Source of the DNA: Enhydrobacter sp.
Lineage (GTDB): Bacteria; Pseudomonadota; Alphaproteobacteria; Reyranellales; Reyranellaceae
Direction of reading: 5' to 3'
Assembly (NCBI RefSeq): GCF_030246845.1
Contig: NZ_CP126889.1
Location: forward strand, 3,095,001-3,159,000
DNA: 64,000 bases
A program made the position numbers and the translations under genes. Positions 51,089-58,479 of the stretch are shown here, piece after piece. The notes below the pieces were generated by a model, which had not been told where the DNA came from, did no database searches, and saw only the letters and a list, made by a program, of their open reading frames with translations. Each line of letters starts with the position of its first letter. Positions within the stretch are counted from its first letter, which is position 1.

Positions 51089-52227
51089 TAGTTGGCCAGT
51101 CGATAAAGCTTCATCGCGTTGTCGCGGGTGATCTTGCGGCGCGCCTGCGGCGTGATCGCCGAAAGCTCGCGATCGAGAAATTCCTGCGAGTCGGGCCAGA
51201 TGCCGTCGGGATGCGGATAGTCCGAGCCCCACATGACATTGTCCTCGCCCAGGAGGTCGAGCAGTCGGATGCCGACAGGATCGGTCTGGTAGGTGGCATA
51301 GAACTGGCGGTGCCAGTATTCGGACGGCTTCATCTTGAGGTCGAGATCCTTGAACTGGTCCTCCCATTCGAGGTCCATGTGCTGCAGCACGTAGGGGATC
51401 CAGCCGAGCCCGGCCTCGCCGATCACGATCTTGAGGTTGGGATAGCGCTCGGGCGCGCCGCTGAAGATCAGCGAGATCAGCATATAGCTCATATGCATCT
51501 GGAAGCTGGTGATGTGCCAGGCGTGGACCCGCCGCTTCACGAACTCCGGCATCTTCGAGACGTCGGGCGAGCGTCCGCCGATCGTGTGGAAGTGGATCGG
51601 AATGCCGGTCTCGTGCGCCACCTGCCACAGCGGCTCCCAGAACGGATCCCAGAGCGGCGTCATGTCGGGTTTGTTGGCGACGTCGAAGCCGCGCACGCCG
51701 CGCTTGGCATTGCGGCGCATCTCGGCGGTCGCGACCGCCATGTCGTGGTTGGGAATGTTGGCCAGCCCGATCAGCCGGTCGGGCGCCGCGCGACAGAAAT
51801 CGTGCAGCCAGTCGTTGTAGATGCGCAGCACCTCGGTCGAGGCCTCGGGATCGTTGAGCCGGCCGCTCGCGCCCAGGATGCCGTACAGTACCTCGGCCTG
51901 CACGCCGTCGCGGTCCTGATCCCCGAGTCGCAGCCCGGGCTCGGTGAGCCGACGGATGCCCTTCTTGCCGTCGTCATAGAGGCCGGTGGAAGCCATGCGG
52001 TCCGAGCGATGGATCACGCCCGGCACATATTCGCGTCCGGCCGAGCCCATGCCGTTCACCAGACCGAACTTGGCGCCCTTTGCACTCGTCCATTCGGGCC
52101 CCTTGGGGCCGTCCACGACGTAGGGCATGCGCTCCTTCATCGCGGCGGAGGCGTTCCTGGTGAAGAGGTCGGGCGGCAGCCAGATCAGGTCGACATGGCC
52201 GTCGGCGGAGATGACGTCGTACTTCAT
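51088..52227 (-). CDS. Metal-dependent amidohydrolase (amidohydrolase_2 family)
   Basis: TIM-barrel protein of 379 residues, related to that at 7502. The first strand reads VISADGHVDLIWLPPD, with DGHVD in place of the usual DxHxH; further marks are IPIHFHTIGG (mid-barrel His), IVIGEAGLGWIPYVLQHMD and the C-terminal MWGSDYPHPDGIWP with the catalytic Asp. ATG 52225-52227 has GGAGGA seven bases before. Likely hydrolase or decarboxylase of a ring-cleavage or aromatic acid product; the exact substrate is unknown. Confidence 0.85.
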   Translation of the reverse strand: MKYDVISADGHVDLIWLPPDLFTRNASAAMKERMPYVVDGPKGPEWTSAKGAKFGLVNGMGSAGREYVPGVIHRSDRMASTGLYDDGKKGIRRLTEPGLRLGDQDRDGVQAEVLYGILGASGRLNDPEASTEVLRIYNDWLHDFCRAAPDRLIGLANIPNHDMAVATAEMRRNAKRGVRGFDVANKPDMTPLWDPFWEPLWQVAHETGIPIHFHTIGGRSPDVSKMPEFVKRRVHAWHITSFQMHMSYMLISLIFSGAPERYPNLKIVIGEAGLGWIPYVLQHMDLEWEDQFKDLDLKMKPSEYWHRQFYATYQTDPVGIRLLDLLGEDNVMWGSDYPHPDGIWPDSQEFLDRELSAITPQARRKITRDNAMKLYRLAN

Positions 52228-52378
52228 GGGCGCGTTCCTCCTCGCGTGATCTTCTCCCTGCTCGTCGTCGGCCGACAAGCGGCCAAATCCGCAGATCGAA
52301 GCCGGCGCCGGCCCGGGTCCGCCGGTCGGGCCGGAAGATCGCGGCAATCTATAGCCTAGTACAAGTGGCGACCTTATC

Positions 52379-52397
52379 CTGGTATAGCTGTCACCAG
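52379..52397. terminator. Possible hairpin after the EamA transporter gene
   Basis: CTGGT-N9-ACCAG lies 10 nt beyond the transporter stop (on the minus strand). The surrounding 180-nt gap (52228-52407) holds a GC-rich stretch and a short AT-richer stretch with CTATAG at 52352-52357, possibly the amidohydrolase promoter; nothing else is recognisable there. Confidence 0.25.
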
Positions 52398-52407
52398 CTC
52401 TTGCACC

Positions 52408-53247
52408 TCAGCGTCGCCGCAGGATGACGAGGGCGATGCCGCCCAGGATCGCGACCGACGCGATCAGCAGGCGCGGCGAGAGTGGTTCGGCCAGCAGCAG
52501 GACTCCGCCGAGGGCTGCCAGTGCCGGCACGCTGAGCTGGACGGTTGCGGCCGACGCCGCCTTGAAGGCGGGCAGGGCGGCATACCAGAACACGTAGCCC
52601 AGGCCCGAAGTGATGGCGCCCGAAGCGACGGCATAGAGGATGCCGGTGGCGTCGAAGCTCGCCTGCGCCGTCGTCGCAAGGCTCAGCGCGATGGTGAACG
52701 GCACTGCGCGCAGGAAATTCCCCGCGGTTCCCGCCACCGGGTCGGTCACGCCGCGCCCGAGCAGGGAATAGACGCCCCAGGCGGCGCCGGCTGCGAGCAT
52801 GAAGGCCGCGCCCATCAGCGGCGGCGCGGCGATGCCGGGCAGCAGCAGCCCGACGAGACCGGCGACGGCAACCGACAATCCCAGCCATTGCAGGCCCTGC
52901 AGGCGCTCGCCGGTCGCAAGGCCGTAACCCAACATCGTGATCTGGACCGCGCCGAACAGCAGCAAGGCGCCGGTCGCCGCGGTGAGCTGCCGATAGGCGA
53001 AGGAGAAGGTGACGGCGTAGGCGAAGAGCATCGCGGCGGCGGGCCACGTTCCTGCGGTCCACGGTCTGGCGCCACGGCCGGCCATGAGGATGGCCAGCAT
53101 CACGGCGCCCGAAACCAGGCGGATCGAGGTGAAGCTTGCCGCATCGATCGTCGTGTCGCGCAGGGCGAGGCGGCAAAGGAGCGAGTTGCCGGCAAAGGCC
53201 AGCATGGCGAGGACGGTGAGCGAGGCGATGCGAAGCGGCTGCTGCAT
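52408..53247 (-). CDS. EamA/DMT-family transporter
   Basis: Inner-membrane protein of 279 residues with about ten hydrophobic helices in two EamA repeats (about 10-135 and 145-275). The second repeat starts GAAFMLAAGAAWGVYSLLGR. Family members export amino acids, metabolites or drugs. ATG start 53245-53247. It is divergent from the flavin monooxygenase gene with a 79-nt gap holding a near-perfect inverted repeat TCCCGC...GCGGGA (53282-53302). Confidence 0.88.
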   Translation of the reverse strand: MQQPLRIASLTVLAMLAFAGNSLLCRLALRDTTIDAASFTSIRLVSGAVMLAILMAGRGARPWTAGTWPAAAMLFAYAVTFSFAYRQLTAATGALLLFGAVQITMLGYGLATGERLQGLQWLGLSVAVAGLVGLLLPGIAAPPLMGAAFMLAAGAAWGVYSLLGRGVTDPVAGTAGNFLRAVPFTIALSLATTAQASFDATGILYAVASGAITSGLGYVFWYAALPAFKAASAATVQLSVPALAALGGVLLLAEPLSPRLLIASVAILGGIALVILRRR

Positions 53248-53326
53248 GCAACGCCTGTCCTATCACGGATCGGAACGGACATCCCGCACGGTTGTGGCGG
53301 GACTGCCTCCGCGCTAACGGAACGAC

Positions 53327-55093
53327 ATGAACATTCAGGAGAAGTCGCTGGCGACGTCGCGCTGGCTCGGGAACTTCGCGGAGGCGCTCGATCGCGGCGA
53401 CACGGCTGCCGCGGCGGCACTGTTTTCAAAGACGAGCTACTGGCGCGATCTGGTCGCCTTCACTTGGAACATCGTCACCTTCGAAGGCCGGGCCGCGATC
53501 GCAGACATGCTGAAGGCGCGGCTGGCGGACGTCCAGCCGCGTTCGTTCGTCGTCGACAGCGGTGACGGCTGGTTCAGCTTCGAGACCGAGGTGGGGCGCG
53601 GCCGCGGTCACCTTCGTCTGAAGGACGGCAAGGCCTGGACCTTCTTCACTGCTCTCACGGAGCTGAAAGGGTTCGAGGAGAAGACCGGTCTCACGCGCGA
53701 GATGGGTACGGAACATGGCGCCATCCGCGACCGCGTGACCTGGACCGACCGGCGCAACGCCGATGCCGGGCTCGGCCTCTCGCATCAGCCGTTCGTGCTG
53801 ATCGTCGGCGGCGGCCAGGGCGGCATGGGCCTCGGTGCGCGCCTGAAGCGTCTCGGCGTGCCGGCGCTGATCGTAGATCGCCATCCGCGGCCGGGCGACG
53901 CCTGGCGCAAGCGCTACAAGTCGCTCTGCCTGCACGATCCGGTCTGGTACGACCACCTGCCGTACCTGCCCTTTCCCGAGCACTGGCCGGTCTACACGCC
54001 CAAGGACAAGATGGGCGACTGGCTCGAGGCCTATACCAGGATCATGGAGCTCGATTACTGGAGCTCGGCGATGTGCAAGCGCGCCGCATGGGACGAGGCG
54101 AAGCGGCAGTGGGCGGTCGAGGTCGAGCGCGAGGGTCGCCCGGTCACGCTGCGGCCCAGACACCTCGTGCTGGCGACCGGCATGTCGGGCTTTCCGGAAG
54201 TTCCGCGCTTTCGCGGCGCCGAGCGCTTCAAGGGCGTGCAGCACCATTCCAGCCAGCATGCTGGCGGCGAGGGCTGGGGCGGCAAACGATGCGTTGTCGT
54301 GGGTTCGAACAATTCGGCGCACGACATCGCGGCCGATCTGTGGGAGCACGGCGCCCAAGTCACCATGTTGCAGAGATCGCCGACTCTCGTGGCGCGCTCC
54401 GAGACGCTCGCGCGCATCGGCCGTCCGCTCTATTCGGAAGAAGCAGTCCGCGCGGGCGTCACCACGGAGCTGGCGGACTTCACGGCGGCGTCCTGGCCGT
54501 ACGCGCTGCAGCCCGAGGCTGCGCGGCCGGTGACGGCGCAGATGAAGAAGGACGATGCCGAGTTCTACGCCAGGCTCCAGGCCGCCGGCTTCATGCTCAC
54601 CTTCGGCGAGGACGAATCAGGCATCGGGCAGATGTATATGCGCCGCGGCGCGGGCTACTACATCGACGTCGGCGCTTCCGACCTGATCGCCGACGGCCAG
54701 ATCAAGCTGCGTTCCGGTGTCGAGATCGACCATCTCACCGAGACGGCCGTCGTGCTGAAGGATGGCAGCGAGCTTCCGGCCGACCTCGTGGTCTACGCCA
54801 CGGGCTACGGCTCCATGAACCAGTGGGCGGCGGCGCTGATCTCGCGGGAGGTGGCGGACAAGGTCGGCAAGTGCTGGGGGCTGGGCTCCGGCACAGCCAA
54901 GGATCCGGGACCGTGGGAAGGCGAGCTGCGCAACATGTGGAAGCCCACGGCGCAGCAAGGGCTGTGGTTCCACGGCGGCAACCTTGCGCAGTCGCGGCAC
55001 TACTCGCGCTTCCTTGCCTTGCAGCTCAAGGCGCGGCTGGAAGGACTCGCGACGCCCGTCTACGGTCGGATGCCTGTGCACCATCGCGTCTAG
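53327..55093 (+). CDS. Flavin monooxygenase with N-terminal NTF2/SnoaL-like domain
   Basis: Fusion of 588 residues. The first 130 residues (FAEALDRGDTAAAAALFS, then YWRDLVAFTWNIVTFEGR) fit an NTF2-like cone domain. The remainder is an FMO/YUCCA-type enzyme: FAD motif VGGGQGGMGLGARLKRLGV (about 161-180), RPGDAWRKRYKSLCLHDPVW, NADPH motif VVVGSNNSAHDIA (about 324) and C-terminal VVYATGYGSMN. Enzymes of this form N- or S-oxygenate or decarboxylate small molecules. The CHRD lipoprotein follows by 14 nt. Confidence 0.9.
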   Translation: MNIQEKSLATSRWLGNFAEALDRGDTAAAAALFSKTSYWRDLVAFTWNIVTFEGRAAIADMLKARLADVQPRSFVVDSGDGWFSFETEVGRGRGHLRLKDGKAWTFFTALTELKGFEEKTGLTREMGTEHGAIRDRVTWTDRRNADAGLGLSHQPFVLIVGGGQGGMGLGARLKRLGVPALIVDRHPRPGDAWRKRYKSLCLHDPVWYDHLPYLPFPEHWPVYTPKDKMGDWLEAYTRIMELDYWSSAMCKRAAWDEAKRQWAVEVEREGRPVTLRPRHLVLATGMSGFPEVPRFRGAERFKGVQHHSSQHAGGEGWGGKRCVVVGSNNSAHDIAADLWEHGAQVTMLQRSPTLVARSETLARIGRPLYSEEAVRAGVTTELADFTAASWPYALQPEAARPVTAQMKKDDAEFYARLQAAGFMLTFGEDESGIGQMYMRRGAGYYIDVGASDLIADGQIKLRSGVEIDHLTETAVVLKDGSELPADLVVYATGYGSMNQWAAALISREVADKVGKCWGLGSGTAKDPGPWEGELRNMWKPTAQQGLWFHGGNLAQSRHYSRFLALQLKARLEGLATPVYGRMPVHHRV

Positions 55094-55107
55094 CGTCGAG
55101 AGGTCTC

Positions 55108-55560
55108 ATGAAGCATCCCGCCGTCCGCCTGCTGCTCGCCGCGGCCTTGCTTCTGCTGGGGGGCTGCATGTCCTATGTGAGCGAGCCTCGCGGTTCGAAC
55201 ATCGAGCTCGGCGCCACGCTCAGCGGCGCCAGCGAGGCGCCGTCCAACGCCAGCACGGCCGGCGGCTATCTCACGGCGCAGTATTCGACGGTCACGCATA
55301 TCCTGAAATGGCGACTGGTCGTGAACGGTCTCAGCACGCCGATCACGCGCGCCGCCTTCCACGGGCCCGACGCGATGGGGACGGAGCGCGCCATCGTGCC
55401 ACTCAATCTGCCGTTCGACGGAACGACGCATGTCGGCGGCGCTACCCTCACCGAACAGCAGGCGACGGACCTGCTGGCCGGCCGCTGGTACATCGACGTG
55501 CAGACCGAGAAGTTCCCCGACGGGGAGATCCGCGGGCAGGTGTTGAAGACGACGCGTTAA
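55108..55560 (+). CDS. CHRD-domain lipoprotein
   Basis: Predicted lipoprotein of 150 residues: lipobox LLLGGC (Cys22) then a CHRD domain (about 32-148) with LGATLSGASEAP, ITRAAFHGPDAMG and the ending WYIDVQTEKFPDGEIRGQV, which is typical of the family. CHRD domains occur in extracellular proteins of bacteria and in animal chordin; a biochemical role is not known. It follows the flavin monooxygenase gene closely and precedes repeat copy E. Confidence 0.88.
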   Translation: MKHPAVRLLLAAALLLLGGCMSYVSEPRGSNIELGATLSGASEAPSNASTAGGYLTAQYSTVTHILKWRLVVNGLSTPITRAAFHGPDAMGTERAIVPLNLPFDGTTHVGGATLTEQQATDLLAGRWYIDVQTEKFPDGEIRGQVLKTTR

Positions 55561-55568
55561 AGGCGAGA

Positions 55569-55639
55569 TGTCATCCCGAGCGCAGGGAGGGATCTTTAAT
55601 CGGTATCGCGAAAGATCCCTCGCTGCGTTCGGGATGACA
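55569..55639. repeat. Intergenic inverted-repeat element, copy E
   Basis: TGTCATCCCGAGCGCAGGGA at the left and TCGCTGCGTTCGGGATGACA at the right, with GGATCTTTAATCGGTATCGCG and AAAGATCC between. This copy is nearest to a consensus of the five. It separates the convergent CHRD and amidohydrolase genes. Confidence 0.9.
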
Positions 55640-55653
55640 CAGCGTTCATAACT

Positions 55654-56484
55654 TCAATCGTCGAACCTGTAGTCCCAGCCGATCCACTTGCAGAGGCCGC
55701 GGCCCATGACCTTCTCGAGATCGGAGCCTCTGAGCCAGGGCAGCTCCTCGGTGAACAGGGTCACGCACTGGCGGTAGCTGCAGGGCATGCGGGTGATGTC
55801 GGTGCCCCAGAAGAACCGGTCGGGCCCGAAGGCGTCGAAGATGCGGTGCAGCCCGTCGTGAAGGTTGCGGAACGGATAGGGCTGCGTCGAGTAGCCCGGT
55901 GCGCCCGTCGCCTTGATCGCGACGTTGGGGAGCCCGGCAAGCGGCAACAGCCCGTCGAGATTGCCGAACGCCGCTTCGTCCTTCTCCAGGCGCAAGAGGC
56001 CGCAATGGTCGATGATCAGTTTGAGTCCGGGATGCGCCTCGGCGATCTTGCGGAACTGCGGCAGGAAGAGCCCGCCCATCATGGCCACCGGCAGGCCCGC
56101 CTTCTCCGCCGCCGGCCAGATCCAGTCGAGCTTGCCCTCATGCAGCAGCCGCTGCTCTTCGGGGTAGAGCAGCGCCCAGCGCAGCCCCTTCATGCCCGGT
56201 TGCCGGCGCCAGCCCGCCATGAGCTTCTCGTTGGCGGGATTGTCGGGTGGAAACTGGCCCATCACGGCGAAGCGATCGGGATATTTCTTCGCTGCCGCGA
56301 TGGCGAGGCTGCTCGAATCGGGATCCCAGCTCGAGGGTGGATGGATCAACGCCGCATCGACGCCGGCTTCATCCATCTCGTTCAAAAGCTCTTCGGCCGT
56401 GAACTTCGAAACTTTTCGATGCGCGCCCGTCGGCGGCTTGATGGTCTGGCCCCAGATATGGACCTGCGCGTCGATGATATTCAT
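55654..56484 (-). CDS. Amidohydrolase_2 family protein, possible lactonase
   Basis: TIM-barrel hydrolase of 276 residues. MNIIDAQVHIWGQTIKPP starts with the metal HxH-type strand DAQVHIW, LKLIIDHCGLLRL has the mid-barrel His and FFWGTDITRMPCSYRQ the catalytic Asp. Sugar-acid lactonases such as L-fuconolactonase belong to this group; being third in an operon behind an aldose-dehydrogenase-like reductase gives weak support to that role. It starts 9 nt after the reductase stop. Confidence 0.85.
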   Translation of the reverse strand: MNIIDAQVHIWGQTIKPPTGAHRKVSKFTAEELLNEMDEAGVDAALIHPPSSWDPDSSSLAIAAAKKYPDRFAVMGQFPPDNPANEKLMAGWRRQPGMKGLRWALLYPEEQRLLHEGKLDWIWPAAEKAGLPVAMMGGLFLPQFRKIAEAHPGLKLIIDHCGLLRLEKDEAAFGNLDGLLPLAGLPNVAIKATGAPGYSTQPYPFRNLHDGLHRIFDAFGPDRFFWGTDITRMPCSYRQCVTLFTEELPWLRGSDLEKVMGRGLCKWIGWDYRFDD

Positions 56485-56493
56485 GGCCTTTCC

Positions 56494-57519
56494 TCAGTTC
56501 GGTGTCGGCGCGTCGGCCTCGAGGAGCTTCTCATGCTTGAGCTCGCCCCAGAGATCGGCCGGTATCCTGACCTTCATGCGCTCGACGTTCTGGGTCACCT
56601 CGCGGGCGCTGAGCGCGCCGGGAATCACCGAGCACAGCGCCGGATGGAAGAGCGGGAACTGCAGCGCTGCAGCGCCGAGCGCAACGCCGTGCCGCTTGCA
56701 GATCGCCTCGATTCTCCGGGCTTTCTCGATCAGAGCCGCGGGCGCCGGCGCGTAGTCGTGGGTGGCGCCGGGCCCGACGCCGCCGGTCAGGATCCCGGAA
56801 TTGTAGGGCCCACCCAGGATCACCGAGACTCCGCGGTTCACGCATTCGGGCAGGAACTCGTGCAGCGCGCCCTGCTCAAGAAGCGTGTAGCGGCCCGCCA
56901 GCAGCATGCAATCGAAGTCGCCCGCCTGGATGAAGCGCAGGCTGGTGTCGGCCTCGTTGATGCCGACGCCGATCGCCCCGATGACACTCGCCTTGCGCAA
57001 CTCGTCGAGCGCCCGGAAGCCCGACCCCATCACCGTCCGGAAGCGATGATCGAGAATCTCGCGGTCCTTTATGGTCCAGAAGTCGACATCGTGCACCAGC
57101 GCGATATCGATCCTCGAAAGCCCCAGTCGCAGATGGGACTGCTCCAGCGAGCGCATCACGCCGTCGTAGGTGTAGTCGAACTCGGGCACGAAGCCCGGCA
57201 GGCCGTTTTCCCGGAAATCGGCCGGCAGTTGCTCGCCGGGCCGCCGCGCGTGCATCACGCGCCCGATCTTGGTCGAGAGCACATAGTCGCCGCGCGGCTT
57301 CTCGCGCAACGCCGCGCCCATGCGCAACTCGCTGCGGCCGTAGCCGTAGAAGGGCGAAGTGTCGAAGTAGCGCACGCCCGCGGCATAGGCCTCGTCGACC
57401 AGCTCCACCGCCTCCCTGTCGCCGATGGTGGCGCGAAAGCCGCCCATCGGCGCGCCGCCCAAGCCGAGCGTCGTGACCTCCAGCTGGGTCTTGCCGACCT
57501 GGCGCGTGGCGAGCGTCAT
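56494..57519 (-). CDS. Aldo/keto reductase, D-threo-aldose 1-dehydrogenase type
   Basis: NAD(P)-dependent TIM-barrel enzyme of 341 residues. The tetrad is D53 and Y58 (FDTSPFYGYGRSE), K84 (LSTKIGR) and H143 (LVHDVD). LGLGGAPMGGF and the long 85-125 insert are typical of the L-fucose/pyridoxal dehydrogenase branch, which oxidises sugars at C1. The start overlaps the dioxygenase stop by ATGA. Together with the following amidohydrolase it could make and open a sugar lactone. Confidence 0.88.
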   Translation of the reverse strand: MTLATRQVGKTQLEVTTLGLGGAPMGGFRATIGDREAVELVDEAYAAGVRYFDTSPFYGYGRSELRMGAALREKPRGDYVLSTKIGRVMHARRPGEQLPADFRENGLPGFVPEFDYTYDGVMRSLEQSHLRLGLSRIDIALVHDVDFWTIKDREILDHRFRTVMGSGFRALDELRKASVIGAIGVGINEADTSLRFIQAGDFDCMLLAGRYTLLEQGALHEFLPECVNRGVSVILGGPYNSGILTGGVGPGATHDYAPAPAALIEKARRIEAICKRHGVALGAAALQFPLFHPALCSVIPGALSAREVTQNVERMKVRIPADLWGELKHEKLLEADAPTPN

Positions 57520-58400
57520 GCCGCCTCCTGCTCGGCCGTCGGGCCGTCGCTGCGCGTCGTCGTGCGGCGCATGTCGCGAACCACATGCAGATCGTCGAAA
57601 CGGCGGACACGGTGCATGGTCGTGCGGTTGTCCCAGATCACGAGGTCGAACTGCGTCCAGCGGTGCGCATAGACGAACTCGCGCTGCGTGGCGTGCTCGA
57701 TCAGGTCGCGGATGAACGCCATGGCCTCGGGCCTCGGCCAGCCGACGATGGTCCCGATATGCGAGGCGAGGAACAGCGACTTGCGACCGGTGACAGGATG
57801 CTTTCGCACCAGACGCTGGCGCACGGGCTTCATGGCCACCCGCTCGTCGGGCAGGAACTCCGTGAAGCCGAGCTGCCCGCGCGAGTAGATCAGCGAATGC
57901 TCGCAGACGAGATCCTCGACCTCGGACTTGGTCCTCTCGTCGAGGGCATCGTAGGCCGCGCGCATGTCGGCGAACTCGGTGTTGCCGCCTTCGACGGCGA
58001 CGACCCGGCCGCTCAGGATCGAGTACCGGGCCGGCACCGCCCGAAACGACGCGTCGGAGTGCCAGAGGCGGTTGGCGAGGGCAGCCATGCGCTTCTTGTT
58101 GTCGCGAGGAGCGATATGGCCTTGCTTGTCGAGATTGGAGACGTCGGCGAATACGACCGGCAGGCGCAGCTCCGAGTCGCGCGCCCCGGAGTTTGCGCCT
58201 TCCTCGAGAGGTCCGAAATTGCGGGAGAACGCGAGCTGCTGCTCGTCGGTGATGTCCTGGCCGGGCAGCACGAGCACGGCGTATTTGTCCATCGCCGCCT
58301 CGATCGCCCCGACTTCGGCGGACGTAAGCGGTCGGCGCACATCGATCCCGGTCATGCGCGCGCCGATATGAGGCGTCAGCGGATGGAGCTCAATCGACAT
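57516..58400 (-). CDS. TauD/TfdA-family 2-oxoglutarate-dependent dioxygenase
   Basis: Fe(II)/2-oxoglutarate enzyme of 294 residues. The iron triad is H114 and D116 (WHSDASF) and H263 (TTMHRVRRF), with the 2-oxoglutarate Arg in RDMRRTT (about 275-281). Motifs lie closer to TfdA, the 2,4-D dioxygenase, than to TauD. First gene of the dioxygenase-reductase-amidohydrolase operon, coupled by ATGA to the reductase. Substrate unknown; oxidative release of a protected acid or ether cleavage is plausible. Confidence 0.9.
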   Translation of the reverse strand: MSIELHPLTPHIGARMTGIDVRRPLTSAEVGAIEAAMDKYAVLVLPGQDITDEQQLAFSRNFGPLEEGANSGARDSELRLPVVFADVSNLDKQGHIAPRDNKKRMAALANRLWHSDASFRAVPARYSILSGRVVAVEGGNTEFADMRAAYDALDERTKSEVEDLVCEHSLIYSRGQLGFTEFLPDERVAMKPVRQRLVRKHPVTGRKSLFLASHIGTIVGWPRPEAMAFIRDLIEHATQREFVYAHRWTQFDLVIWDNRTTMHRVRRFDDLHVVRDMRRTTTRSDGPTAEQEAA

Positions 58401-58479
58401 CTTCCTCCTCGTCGCCGCGGGCCATTGGCCGGCGCTCGATATCCATGATGCGCCAGGGGAGTGGGCCGCGCCTATGATT

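Noticed and set aside
14020..55639. CRISPR array or insertion sequence for the repeated elements
   Set aside because: Copies are kilobases apart without regular spacers, too short to code a transposase and no cas or transposase gene is near.
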